Shown here: one piece after another, positions 31,876 through 43,530 of the stretch
Numbering within the stretch: position 1 is the first letter of the stretch
Layout of the letters: the number at the start of each line of letters is the position of its first letter
Assembly: GCA_029783825.1 (NCBI GenBank)
Contig: JAREIK010002440.1
Location: forward strand, 1,054,001-1,118,000
Direction: 5' to 3'
Source: Sapria himalayana
Taxonomy: Eukaryota > Streptophyta > Magnoliopsida > Malpighiales > Rafflesiaceae
DNA: 64,000 nt
The notes under the pieces: model-generated
What the model saw: only the letters and a program-made list of their open reading frames with translations
Databases searched by the model: none
What the model was told of the DNA's origin: nothing
Position numbers and translations under genes: made by a program

Positions 31876-34800
31876 AGCATCTCTAACCAGAGTGCTGGTT
31901 TTACAGAACGAGTAAGTTCTGTAGAACATTTGTTTTATGTAAATGAAACAGAAAATACACACTCAATAAACACTTGGTTTCTGGACAGTGGCTGCTCAAA
32001 CCACATGTCTGGAAATGAAGAGATATTTGTGGATTTACTTCCAGTAGTAAATTCACAAGTCAAATTGGGGAATGGTGAACTAGTTCAGGCGCAAGCCAAG
32101 GGCAGAGTGGCAGTACCCACCTGCTCTGGAACAAAGTTCATAAAAGATGTACTTCTGGTTCCTGCCTTGGACCAGAATCTACTAAGTGTTGGCCAATTAA
32201 TTGAAAAAGGCGATAAACTAATGTTTGAAAATAAAATATGTAAAATTTTTGATCAAAACTGTAATCAACCTTCCTGGATAGTGAAAATGTCAAGTGGAAG
32301 AAGTTTTCCACTGACATTTGATGAGAAAATAGATAAGGCATTCTCAATGAATGTCCAATCTGTTACCTCTCTATGGCACAGAAGGTTTGGGCATTTGAAT
32401 TACTTTGACCTAAAAAATATTTTTCAAAATAACTTGGTAACTGGTATGCCTTCAAACCTTTCACCACCTACCTCTATCTGTGAAGTATGTTCACTGGGAA
32501 AACAATCCAGAAAAAGCTTTCCGAAGCACTCTGCCTGGAAAGCTTCTAAACCCCTAGAACTATTACATGCTAACATATGTGATCCTATGTCAGTAAAGTC
32601 CTTAGGCAGTAGTAGTTATTTCTTGTTATTTATAGATGACTCCACGATATATATATGGGTTTTTTTCTTGAAGCACAAGTCAGAAGCACTTGAATGCTTC
32701 AAGAAACTTTTACCTCTTGTTGAGAGACAATCTGGTCTAAGTGTCAAGTCACTTAGAATAGACAGAGGAGGTGAGTTCCTCTCTCAAAAATTCACAGATT
32801 ACTGTGAATCTAAAGGAATAACCAGACAACTTACCACTGCCTACTCACCACAACAGAATGGAGTTGTAGAGAGAAAAAATAGGACAATAATGGAAATGGC
32901 CAGAACATTGTTAAATCAGAAAAACCTACCAAAGATTTTTTGGGCAGAAGCAGTGAATACTTCTGTGTACCTGCTCAATAGATGCCCAACCAAAACACTG
33001 GAAAACATAACTCCAGTGCAAGCCTGGACTGGTAGGAAGCCTAGTGTTAAACACCTAAAGGTATTCGGGAGTGTTTGTTACTCCCATATACCAAGTGCAC
33101 ATAGAACCAAATTAGACTCCAAGAGTCTAAAATGTATTTTAGTAGGTTACAGTCTGCAATCCAAGGGTTACAGACTATACTCACCAGAAACAAAGACATT
33201 TCTGGTGAGTAGAGATATTTTGATTGATGAAAATAGCATGTGGGATGGAGATTTAAGTGAAGCTAATTCTGGAACCGAAAATGGTTGCACAGAAACTGGT
33301 GCAACCTGCTTTAAATTTAAAAATGCTCCAAGGTATGATTTCGGCTCACCCTCTACCTTTTCTTCTGAATTTATTTCTGATTCTTTAACTGAACATGATT
33401 CTCAATACAAGTCCAAATCTGCTTCTGAACATAGTGATTGTACATCATCTAATTCTGAATCAAGGACTGAACTTAGTAAAATAACCCCCGTAAAGTATAG
33501 AAACCTGTCAGACATTTATCAGAGATGTAACTACACCTCAGTTGAGTCACTCAACTATGAAGAGGCTGTAAAACATCAATTCTGGTTCAAAGCGATGCAG
33601 ACAGAAATGTCTGTTATCGAGAAAAATAACACTTGGACCTTAGTTGACTTACCTCAAAATAAACACAGTATAGGTGTTAAGTGGATTTATAGGATTAAAG
33701 TTAAATCAAACTCAAATCAGCCTGTATACAAGGCTCGATTGGTAGCCAAAGGTTACTCACAAAAACCTGGATTAGACTATCATGAAACCTTTGCTCCAGT
33801 AGCAAGGTTAGAAACCATAAGGCTCTTAATAGCCTTAGCCGGACAGAAAGGTTGGAATTTATTCCAATTGGATATAAAATCTGCCTTTCTAAATGGAAAA
33901 CTTAAGGAAGAGATATATGTAGAACAACCCCCTGGGTTTGTGAAAAAGGGGAGTGAACACTGTGTTTATAAATTAAATAAGGCCTTGTATGGGTTGAAAC
34001 AAGCTCCTCGTGCTTGGTATCAACAAATCAACTCTTATTTTCTGAATCAAGGATTCAGTAGGAGCAAGAGTGAGCCTACACTCTATATTAAAAGAGACAA
34101 CAATTCTGGAATTTTAATTGTTTCCTTGTATGTTGATGATATTGTATTTACAAGTAATAAAACAGAATTGATAAATAATTTTAGGAGAGAAATGGAAATT
34201 AAATATGAAATGTCTGACCTAGGAAGTCTAAAACAATTCCTAGGACTTGAAATAATTCAAGACACAAGTGGTGTGTCCGTTTCTCAAACCACATACATTA
34301 AACAAGTATTGAAAAACTTTGGAATGAGTGACTGCAAACCAGTATCTACCCCTTTAGAAGTAAACCAGAAACTGCTTTCAGCTAAGGGTAAACCAGTAAA
34401 TGTAAATAATTTCAAAAGTCTAATAGGTAGCCTGCTGTATGCATCAGCAACCAGACCTGACATAGTTTTCTCTGTTCATTTGTTATCACGTTTTATGCAC
34501 TGTCCGAATCATATACACTTAAGTGCTGCAAAACAAATATTGAGATATCTCAAAGGTACTCTTAATTTAGGTCTGAAATATCATAGAATTAACCATACAG
34601 AAATCATAGGTTATTGTGATAGTGATTGGGGAGGAAATCCAGAGGATTACAAAAGTACCTCTGGATATGTATTTAATCTAGGAACTGATGCAGTTTCTTG
34701 GCAGTCCAAGAAACAATCAACCATAGCCTTGTCCACTACTGAAGCAGAATATGTTTCAGCTTCAGTTGCAACCTCTCAAGCCTTATGGCTTAGAAAACTG

Positions 34801-35079
34801 TTGGGCGACTTAGATAAAGTCCAAAAATATCCAACAAAAATTCTGTGTGATAATCAATCGACTATATCTATTGCGAGTGATATGGTAATGCATAGTCGAA
34901 CTAAACACATAGGTTTGAAATATCACTTCATTAAGGATACGATTGAATCTAATGAAGTTAAGTTGGTTTTTTGCAGGACTGAAGATCAAGTAGCCGATAT
35001 ATTCACAAAGTCCCTACCAAGAGAAAAGCTTATCTATTTGAGAGAAAAGCTTGGACTGACCTCAACTACATCGAATTGA
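31876..35079 (+). CDS. Copia D pol: protease, integrase, RT, RNase H
   Basis: Open after the last gag stop; the first ATG at 31930 gives 1049 codons. Domains: protease WFLDSGCSNHM (about 17-27), pre-integrase LWHRRFGHL and CEVCSLGKQ, integrase core (HANICDP, SLRIDRGGEF, SPQQNGVVERKNRT), reverse transcriptase (WIYRIKVKSN, FQLDIKSAFLNG, GLKQAPRAWY, YVDD at 34129-34140) and RNase H (GYCDSDWGG, SKKQSTIALSTTEAEY, CDNQSTISIA, SRTKHIGLKYHF), ending before the polypurine tract. The first catalytic Asp of the integrase triad is Asn (AAC at 32572-32574), and the usual GP Gly nearby is Asp (32581-32583); both are G-to-A type changes. RT and RNase H residues look intact. In this family pol is made as part of a gag-pol polyprotein, so the upstream stops matter. 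Confidence 0.92.
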   Translation, partial: SISNQSAGFTERVSSVEHLFYVNETENTHSINTWFLDSGCSNHMSGNEEIFVDLLPVVNSQVKLGNGELVQAQAKGRVAVPTCSGTKFIKDVLLVPALDQNLLSVGQLIEKGDKLMFENKICKIFDQNCNQPSWIVKMSSGRSFPLTFDEKIDKAFSMNVQSVTSLWHRRFGHLNYFDLKNIFQNNLVTGMPSNLSPPTSICEVCSLGKQSRKSFPKHSAWKASKPLELLHANICDPMSVKSLGSSSYFLLFIDDSTIYIWVFFLKHKSEALECFKKLLPLVERQSGLSVKSLRIDRGGEFLSQKFTDYCESKGITRQLTTAYSPQQNGVVERKNRTIMEMARTLLNQKNLPKIFWAEAVNTSVYLLNRCPTKTLENITPVQAWTGRKPSVKHLKVFGSVCYSHIPSAHRTKLDSKSLKCILVGYSLQSKGYRLYSPETKTFLVSRDILIDENSMWDGDLSEANSGTENGCTETGATCFKFKNAPRYDFGSPSTFSSEFISDSLTEHDSQYKSKSASEHSDCTSSNSESRTELSKITPVKYRNLSDIYQRCNYTSVESLNYEEAVKHQFWFKAMQTEMSVIEKNNTWTLVDLPQNKHSIGVKWIYRIKVKSNSNQPVYKARLVAKGYSQKPGLDYHETFAPVARLETIRLLIALAGQKGWNLFQLDIKSAFLNGKLKEEIYVEQPPGFVKKGSEHCVYKLNKALYGLKQAPRAWYQQINSYFLNQGFSRSKSEPTLYIKRDNNSGILIVSLYVDDIVFTSNKTELINNFRREMEIKYEMSDLGSLKQFLGLEIIQDTSGVSVSQTTYIKQVLKNFGMSDCKPVSTPLEVNQKLLSAKGKPVNVNNFKSLIGSLLYASATRPDIVFSVHLLSRFMHCPNHIHLSAAKQILRYLKGTLNLGLKYHRINHTEIIGYCDSDWGGNPEDYKSTSGYVFNLGTDAVSWQSKKQSTIALSTTEAEYVSASVATSQALWLRKLLGDLDKVQKYPTKILCDNQSTISIASDMVMHSRTKHIGLKYHFIKDTIESNEVKLVFCRTEDQVADIFTKSLPREKLIYLREKLGLTSTTSN

Positions 35080-35085
35080 GGGGAT
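35076..35085 (+). other. Copia D polypurine tract region
   Basis: TTGAGGGGAT immediately before the 3' LTR, just overlapping the pol stop codon. Confidence 0.8.
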
Positions 35086-35400
35086 TGTTGACGGGCTGTT
35101 CGGTGTGTTGAGATATGCAAGTGAAATTACAAAATTGCCCTTAATGAGCAATTATCGGTGCATTACTGTAAAGTTTTTTTTTAGTAAATTTATGTGTTTT
35201 AATTATCGGACTGATATAAAAGCCGATGTTTTTTTTGACCTAGCTGCTGGCTGATTATTATTGAATGTTTTGAATTGGTTCTGCTGCGCGATATTCTTCC
35301 TCTCTTCTTCTCCTCTGTTATTTTCTTCTTCTTCTAAGATTCTGCTTCTGTTCTTGAGAATTTCTTGTATTCTACAAGAAATAGTTGTTTCTAAACAACA
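35086..35400 (+). repeat. Copia D 3' LTR (315 bp)
   Basis: Six substitutions and one extra T compared with the 5' LTR; TATAAAA at 35215-35221. Followed by the CTCAG duplication. Confidence 0.95.
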
Positions 35401-36858
35401 CTCAGCATTAACATTTATCACCTTCCGCAAGCCTCTGCTATTCAATTCCTATAGAATATCATTCCCATATCTAACCCTCGGGAATTGTTTAGTACCCTTT
35501 CTATTCTTAATGAAGTCTTTGGTGTTACGTCGATATGGATGATTAATGAGCAAAAACTTCTGATGGTTGTCAAACCACGACTATTTTCCGCTCTTAATTA
35601 ATCTAAAAGCATCAAAATCTTTCATACAATGTGGACATGCTAACATACCAGTTGTACTCCACCCAGATATCATAGAATATGTTGGAAAGTCATTTATGGT
35701 CAACATGAGGGCAGCACATATCTAAAATTTTTTTCATTTGGAAATATCATAAGTTTGAACCTCAACACCCCAAATACTTTTCAACTTCGCTGTCAATGGC
35801 TACAAGAAAATATCTATTTTTCCCTTTGGATTCATAAGCCCGGGCACTAACACAATCAAAATCATAAATTCCTCATTCATACATAAGTTTGGAGGCAAAT
35901 TATACAGGGTAACCACCACAACCCACAAAGAATAGTATTGTCCACATTGATCAAACAGCTGAAAACCATCAGCAAATAAACCCAGCCTAACATTTTGAAC
36001 TTTAGAAGAAAAATCAGGAAAATACTTATCAAAATGTTTCCAAGCAAGGGCATTAGAAGGGTGACACATCTACCATCCTTTATATGATGCTCTGAATGCC
36101 ACCTCATTTTTATTAGCTATTGCGGTTGATGCATACAATCTCTACAACATAGGTGTTATTGGAAAATAGTGCATCTTTTCATACAGTACCTTCAACTTAC
36201 GTATATACAATCTATTTTTAGAACCCCTAACCTTTTGCTTGAACCAAGCATGCCCATATATTTTACAACGATTAAGGTCACTGTCATCACCCTAGTATAT
36301 CATATAGTTGTCCACATAGTAATGAATGACCTGTATGGGTAATCCAAAGCCTTTAACTAACTTCTTCATGCTGTAGAAATACAATGGCAACAGATTATCT
36401 TGTGGCAACAATTCTTGAAAAAATTTATAGATATAATCAAACCATGCCTACGAACACCTGTGTCTGTACTTAATTTCTAACATCCTCATGGCTGCAGAAA
36501 GTTGAGTATGCTTAGAATTTCCCTCATATACAAGTTTGTCTCCAGCTCGAATCATGTCAAAGAAATTCCTTGCCTCAGCATTGGGTTCCTCATTCGGGTT
36601 GAATTCAGGACCAGCAGCATCAAAAACTATTTTATAGTATGTAGCATGATTAATATTATTCGAGACCATCTAATCAGTTTCACTTACTGACACTCGTACT
36701 GAACTTGAACACCTCTGGTGGACTTGCTTCTCACCATTCACACACTCAAGATGTCTCAGAGCAAACTCAAAAAAATCATCAACTTTATCCCCTCATTCAT
36801 TAGAGAACATTCCATTCACTATTCGACCCTTGTATATCCATTCACGATCGTCTTCCAT
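35401..36858 (-). pseudogene. CACTA-1 TNP2 transposase, 5' part
   Basis: A likely start ATG at 36858-36856 (EDDREWIYKGRIVNGMF) fits the N-terminal transposase-associated domain of TNP2. The frame continues with FFEFALRHLECVNGE, a segment at 36669-36448, then the conserved Transposase_21 block MCHPSNALAWKHFD, NVRLGLFADGF and VVTLYNLPPNLCMNEEF (36107-35800). Joined across copia D (one CTCAG copy removed) it runs into the LLRHNLDVMHIEKN block. Stops and frameshifts are present, for example near 36814 and 36671. Confidence 0.85.
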
Positions 36859-36942
36859 AACTAGTTAAAAAAATCATTTTATTTAACAAACATGATTGTC
36901 TCTAATTATAGTTATATATAATAATATTGATAATTATTTAGA

Positions 36943-37981
36943 TATACAAATATTTATATATAATTATACACATATAGTTTAAAATAATGTTGTATGTTTT
37001 TATACATGTAATTATAAATATAGTTACTTGTGGTTATATATATAGTTACACATATAGTTAAATGTATATTTATACATTTAGGTTTTAATATTTATTCATT
37101 TAATTTTATATATTTATACATATAGTAATGTATAGGTATAGATATAGTAAAAAACTTTTTTAAAGTTATACATATAGTAAGATACAATTATTTATTGTTA
37201 TATATTATTTTGCATATAATATATATAGTTATAAATAGTTATTTATAATTAAACATATAGTTATATATAGACATATTCATACAAGTAGTTATAAATAGTT
37301 ATACATAAATATAAATAATAGTATAAAAAAATATTTTGCATTAATTATATTAATACATATATGTATATATAGTTACAAATATAGTTATGTATAATTATAT
37401 AGACATTTATTTAGTTATACAAATATTTAAATATAGTTATACACATATAGTTTAACATAATATTGTGTGTTGTTATACATGTAATCATAAATATTATTAC
37501 ATGTGGTTATACATATAATTGCACATATAGCTAAACATATATTTATACATCTAGGTTTATATATTTGTTCATTTAATTTTATATATTTATATATATAGTA
37601 ATGTATAAGTATAGATATAGTAAAAAACTTTTTTATATACTATTATATGCAAATATATATTAAATATAAGCTATAAATTTAATATTTAAATATAATTATG
37701 CATGAAACTTTTAAAGTTATACATATAGTAAGATACAATTATTTATAGTTATATATTATTTTACATATAATATATATAGCTATACATAGTTATATATAAT
37801 TAAACATATAGTTATATATAGATATATTCATACAAGTTGTTATACGTAGTTATACATAAATATATACAACATTATAAACAAATATTTTAATTTAATTATA
37901 TGAATACATATATGTATATATAGTTATAAATATAATTATATTTAATTATATAGAGTGTTACGTATTTATACAAATATTTAT
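36943..37981. repeat. Tandem duplication of about 0.5 kb of TATAGTTATACA-type DNA
   Basis: Two units begin at TATACAAATATTT (36943 and 37416), with a third start at 37977. Unit 1 is 473 bp and unit 2 is 561 bp. They align along their length except for an extra block of about 80-90 bp in unit 2 after GTAAAAAACTTTTTTA. At a finer scale the whole region is built of ATATAGTTATACA-like motifs. Confidence 0.75.
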
Positions 37982-39470
37982 ATATACTAATACACATATT
38001 GTTATAAATATGTATGTAGTTAAAGATATAATTAAATATAACACTTATATAGTTATACATTTAGTAAAATATAATTATATATAATTATACATTAGTATAC
38101 ATATAGTATATTTTTTAAAGAAATATAGTTATATAGAATTATACATAAAGATATACATTATTATATAGTTACAAATTAATTAGGTAAAATTATAAATTTA
38201 GTTATAAAAATAGTTTACTTTATTATAAATATAGTTATAAATACTTTTATATAAAATGACATATGATTATATAATTAAATATGTGTATCTATATGATATT
38301 TGTGAATAAAATATTTTTATAAATATTACTTAAATATTATTATATTTATATGTAACACTTTTATAAATAATATATAGTATATATATCACATTTATATAAA
38401 CATTATAAATATTCTATATTTATATAAAAAATAATATGTAATATAAATATTTGCAAAATTGTATAATCATTTAATGTTACATAATTGTTATATAAAAAAA
38501 TATATAAATGGATAGTTTAATGTAAATTTTGTATAGATATTTATAAATATTAATACATATGTATAAATATTTATAAATAACATTATATGTTTATATAAAC
38601 ATATCAATGTGTATTTATAATGTAATACGTTTATATATATTAAAGTATAGACATTTATACATAATATCATATGATTATATAAATGTATAAATGTTTATAT
38701 ATACTATTATAGACATTTAAGATTAACATTATATAAAAGTTTGATTTAACATTAATCATTATATATAGGAAAGTATAGATATTTATACATAACGTCATAC
38801 AATTATATAAATATAAACCATAAACATTTAGATTATTCGAATACAAATATTCTGTAATTGAAATCAAAATCAATAAAATCCTAAAAATCTAAATAGTAGA
38901 AGAACAAAGATTAAACTGAAAATTTTTAGTTTAATTAATTATGTCGAGTCAAAATCATGTTAGGTTAAATGAAATTGAAGCAAAAATGAAGAAATTTGGG
39001 GTAGAAATAAAAAAACCATATTCCCGATTATACTAAAAAAATGAAAATCCAATTGTATATATATAATTCAAAAAGACTGAGATATGTATAAGTATTTTGA
39101 AGGAGAAGAATAAAGAAAAACTTACCTTATTTGAAAAAACATATTATTCAAAAGAACAGAACAAATTTTATATAAATAATTCGAAAAAATTCATATGTAA
39201 ATGGTTTTTGGAAGTCACGTTTGATTCGAATGTAAATACCTAACACTCCATCATATTATTATATAGTTACAAATGAAGAAATGTGTGTGTAAAAACTTAC
39301 CTGATTCGAAAGAAACGAAGAGAGATGGACTTATTCAGAAGTACATAACAAATTTTAAGGATTTTGTAGCTTGCAGTCGCGTCTGATTGAAAAAAATGAT
39401 GGGGTTTCGATGAATGTGGTGTTAATGACTTAGCAAATGATTTTTAAATCAAAAAGTTAAAACTATGAAT
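37982..39470. repeat. AT-rich degenerate repeats inside CACTA-1
   Basis: It continues the TATAGTTATA-type low-complexity sequence to about 38830, then ordinary AT-rich DNA up to the right subterminal repeats. Frames at 38488-38670 and 38667-38873 are repeat artefacts. Confidence 0.6.
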
Positions 39471-40226
39471 TACCGACCAAAATTATGGTCGGTAAAAGGT
39501 CGGTGAAAAAAAAATTATAAGTATTTGGAAGTCCAAATTATCGACCAATTGTAATGGTAATATATTTTGTCATTAAATGGTCATGAAATGGTCAATAATT
39601 ACCAACCTATAATTTGATCAGTAGTTCGGTTGGCAATTACGACGTTATAAATATATTGGATAACTTATATACCGACCATTTTTAATGGTTATGTATATTT
39701 AGTCGTTAAATAGTTAGTAATCTTTCGAGAATATTTTTCGCTAATTTTCTTCTAATTTACAAACCATATTCCCGACCAAATATATTTGGTCAGTAATATA
39801 TGGTTGGTGTTCGGTTAGAAATTTGGTCGAAAACATTTTTTTTTCGATGCCTCTCTTTCGATCTCTAAATTGGTTGTGAATTGGTCAGTAATTAAGGATC
39901 TATATATTCGGTCGGTAAATAGTCGGTAAGTATGAAGTTATATTTGTTATAAATAATTTGAAAACACAATGTACCAACCAATTTTAATGGTAATATATTT
40001 TTGATCGTTAAATGATCAGTAATATATGAGATAACCACTCTACAGACCCATTTCTGACCAAAAATATTTGATCAGTAAATATGGTCAGTCTTTGGTCAGA
40101 AATTAGGTCGGAATTTTTTTTTCGATACACTTTTTTTGTCGCTAAATGGTCGTGATTTGGATAGCAATTACCGATCAAATTTTTAGGTCGGTAATTTGGT
40201 CGGTATTCTCATAATTTTTAGTAGTG
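39470..40226. repeat. CACTA-1 right subterminal repeats and terminus
   Basis: ACCGAC/GTCGGT motifs (about eight clear, many decayed) in both orientations, ending GGTCGGTATTCTCATAA and then TTTTTAGTAGTG. Confidence 0.8.
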
Positions 40227-41171
40227 AGTCTTGTATTCAATATATTCAATTCAAATCCCAATGTATTTTACAAGAGATTTAGGAATAATAATTCAATTAT
40301 TTTGTTTTTGTATATAGACAATATGTTGGTAGCAAGAACCAACAACGATCATGTCTAAGAATTGGATACATGTTTGACAAAAGAATTTGATAAGAAGGAT
40401 CTAGGATCAAAAAATAAAATCTTGGGAATGCAAATTTATTGAGACATATATAATAATAATATCTAACTTTCACAAAGAAAAATTTATATCCAAATAGTTG
40501 TGTGATACTTCTATATGTAAGATTGTATGTTAATTTCAATTTTTCTTTCTATTAATTTCAAGTTATCTACAAGCATGAGTTCGAACAATGAAGCATATAG
40601 GATGGAAATGTCTCGATTAGTATATGCATCAACTATTAGAAGTTTAATGTTTTCTATGGATTATACAAAATCAAATACTAAACAAGCAGTGATAGTTGTT
40701 AGTAGATATATAGCAAATCTTGACAAAGAATATTGAAGTACTATCAAGAGAATTTTGAGATATCTCATGAATACCTTAAATGCTGTAATATGTTATTGAG
40801 GTTCAAACTTCATTGTGAGAAATATTAATAATAGCAAGTCTACCATTGACTATGTGTTTACTCTTCCCAGAGGAGCTATAGGCCGAGTACAATACCAATA
40901 GTGTTAAGATAATCTAGCATAAATGTTGTAGCTATGCAAGCTAGTAAACAGCAATTCAAGCTATAAATGTTATTGAAAGAGTTTTGACAAACAAAAAAAA
41001 ATACTTTATTTTATCATAGTCAAAGCACTCTATATTTAACAAATAATCTAGCATTTTACTCGAATACAAAATATATTATAGTACAATATCATTTTTTATG
41101 AGAAAAGTTAACAATGGAAGTGTTGATATTTATAAAATTTTAATGGAGCACAATGTAGTTGATGTAGTACT
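40227..41171 (+). pseudogene. Copia C reverse transcriptase end and RNase H
   Basis: After CACTA-1 the sequence continues copia C in register: the DSFI-type block before 25299 is followed here by NPNVFYKRF, ILFLYIDNMLVA (YVDD changed), EFDKKDLGSKNKILGMQI, MEMSRLVYAST...SLMF, VVSRYIANLDKEY, RILRYLMNTLN and TGYVFTL-type sequence, then an ST-KHI-type tail. It is interrupted at about 41172 by a hAT copy and resumes at 43531. Confidence 0.8.
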
Positions 41172-43530
41172 TATGGTTGTCGAGTGAGCTAGGTAACCTA
41201 GGTACGACATAAGGCACAACCTAATTCAATAGTGTTAGGATTAACATGACATGCTCAAGAACTATGCCTAGATCATAGTCATGCTAGCCTATGGCATGAC
41301 TCATGTCGTACTAGGCTAGAGCTACATGAGCCTCATGTCATGCTAGGCATGAACCATGACAATGTTGGATTTTTTTTTTAAAAAACAATCATTCTTTAGA
41401 ATGGATGCTTCTTTTATGTGGCCATTATAGTGCCTCAATAAGATAGCAATAGGATAGAGCCTATCACTTTCTTATTGGGCATAATAAAACATTTTTAAAA
41501 TTTAAACCAACAACTCAATCGCAAAAAGTAGATCGCTATCGGATTTCCACAAAATAATATTAAAAAAATAAAAACAATATTTTTTTAATAAAAGTATTCT
41601 ATAAATATAATATTGATATTTTTTATTTTTTATAGTTAATCTATAAACTTCTCTACTTTCTTATCCTCGCTCAAAATTGACTGTGTACTCTTGTACCCAT
41701 TTTTCGTATTTATAATTTTAATATTGTGGAGAACTAATGTTAGTTTGGTGACAGTAGCAACTGCCAAACATAAAAAATGAGTTGGATCATCCAAAGTATA
41801 TGTTAAACATATAAAATTCAAGTACACATTGTAATTTTATTAGAATTAATTTTTTATTTAGTAATTATTAGATTAATAAATAAATCAAAAATAATTAGTA
41901 ACAAATTACAAAATTTTTTTTTATTCTTTTTTATTAGTCTAATGTCATAAATTATAAAAAATAACAAATAGTAAATTTAATAAAAATGAATTACACTTAC
42001 ACTTAGACGATAATAATAATTCGATCAAATGGTCCGAGGCCAAAACTGGGTTATCTCTCATAGTCTCCATCCATTTGCCTAAAAAACCTAAAAATAGGAT
42101 TATTTTAGTAGCTTAAATGTACTCTAACATAATTATAAATAAAAAAGTTTGGAATATCAAAGAAGATTTGATTTATTATATATATTGTAAAAAAAATATA
42201 TGAGTAGGAGTACTAGTAATATTGGACACCTTAAGAAACATGATGATCATATACTAAAAACAAAGTGTATTATATCTAAAGCAACCCCAACTAAGCAGTA
42301 AGATTTTTGAAGTTAGATCAACTTCAAGTTTATTGACCCCCTTTATTTACTATAATGAGTTTGAGAGGAAGACATGATGAAATTGATTACTAACATGAAT
42401 CTTTTGATTAGATTTTCAGAAAATAGAATAATTAATATATTTTGAACTTACTTAAAGCCTAGTTATCATTGAATTTTAGGTCAAAAAGTAAAAATAATAT
42501 AATAAAATATTTTAAATTAGAAATGTAATTAGTAATTAACACACTTGGAAACATAGTGGATTAGTATCCATGATATCCAATATCTAGGCTAATTAGGATG
42601 ACACTTCATTTGTATGCCTTACTACTTACTATATCAATTCTAATAAAAACTTTAAAAAAAGTTAAGATTTTCTGAGATCCTCTATCTTCATGATGACCTT
42701 GTCATATATGAGTGTCCAACGAAGATCTTTAAAAAAATAATATTTAAAATAACATATTTAGTATCATATTAATATATTTGTTAGAACCATTAGAGATGAA
42801 CCCTTAGCTAATATATTTTATGTTATGTATATTTATCATATAATTAACCTAATAGTATAAGCATGAATAAAAGTTATTTCTTATCCATTATAAAATATAA
42901 AAAATTCACTAAACTATTTTAGGACACCTAGCTGACAATAATAATTTCACACTCTATGATTGTCAGTGGGCCTAAAAAATTCTAAATGAATGTCAAACAC
43001 TTAAAAATTATACTACGTGATATTAGAGTCATGTGTTGGTTACCAACACACGATATTTGACTATGTTAATAATAAGAGTGAAGAACTTATTATTTGATAA
43101 TTTAGACTATGAGATATGAATTTTATTTTTGAAACTCCTATAGATTTTTTATGATATAATGAATATGTGTTTATTTATGTATACCCCAACTACTTGTATT
43201 ACAACCATATGCACATATAACATTAGTAGTATATTTAGTAAGTAAAGAGGAAATCCTCATTTGTGTCATGACTATTGAGATGAAAATCAAGTATAGAGGA
43301 CTAATGGGCATTCCCATGCCATTACTAGTCAAACCTAGCATGACTTGAAATTCATAATTGACAAAGGCAGCCTAATGAACCATGCAAGGCTAATCTACCA
43401 TGTTATTGTGCCAACACATCATGATGACCCAGACACCCATTTCATGTTGTGTCTAGCTTGGTATTGTGGTATGATCAAGCCACCAAAAATTGGGACATGC
43501 TGGCCTAGTATAATTGATTTGACACCTCTA
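41172..43530 (+). mobile_element. hAT copy inserted in copia C, heavily decayed
   Basis: The right end is a perfect TTGACACCTCTA (43519-43530), the reverse complement of the TAGAGGTGTCAA end at 7405 and 18901. The left end (from about 41172, TATGGTTGTCGAG) is a mutated form. The subterminal region 41190-41360 reads like the GC-rich region of the intron copy after CG-to-TG/CA change (CATGACTCATGTCGTACTAGGC). Copia C coding sequence flanks both ends and rejoins sensibly. The flanks share AGTAC, but a clean 8-bp duplication is no longer visible. Confidence 0.75.
42660..43080 (+). pseudogene. hAT transposase pseudogene (second copy)
   Basis: Aligns at DNA level with 7735-8150: for example ATCTTCATGATGACC with ATCCTCATGATGGCC, GTTAGAACCATTAGAGATG with GTTAGGAATATTAGAGATG, and ATAATTAACCTAATAGT with GTGATTAACCTGATAGT. 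It has no useful open frame. It proves that both loci carry members of one hAT family with very different decay. Confidence 0.75.

Larger units (their letters stand above)
30389..35400 (+). mobile_element. Copia D: young, structurally complete Ty1-copia element
   Basis: 5012 bp with LTRs at 30389-30702 and 35086-35400, both TGTTGACGGG...AACAACA, and a 5-bp TSD CTCAG. PBS TGGTATCAGAGC at 30706-30717 (initiator tRNA-Met type); polypurine tract TTGAGGGGAT just before the 3' LTR. One gag-pol frame runs from 30943 to 35079 with four TAG codons in the gag part. The LTRs differ by six substitutions and one single-base indel, so the insertion is recent compared with everything around it. It lies in the TNP2 gene of CACTA-1. 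It could probably not move on its own, because of the gag stops and a changed integrase residue. Confidence 0.97.
25302..40226 (-). mobile_element. CACTA-1 (EnSpm) DNA transposon, 14.9 kb, with nested copia D
   Basis: The termini are CACTACTAAAATTTACCGA at left and, in reverse complement, CACTACTAAAAATTATGAG at right, with TSD AGT on both sides. Subterminal regions (about 25310-26060 and 39470-40226) are filled with ACCGAC/GTCGGT motifs in both orientations, as expected for transposase-binding repeats. On the minus strand it carries a TNP2-type transposase gene (36858 to about 28230, split by copia D) and a second, Transposase_24/TNPA-like gene (about 28170-26340). Without copia D the element would be about 9.9 kb. 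Several frameshifts and stops indicate it is inactive. Confidence 0.9.

Noticed and set aside
31385..32347. Minus-strand frames within copia D
   Set aside because: Shadows of the plus-strand gag-pol frame.
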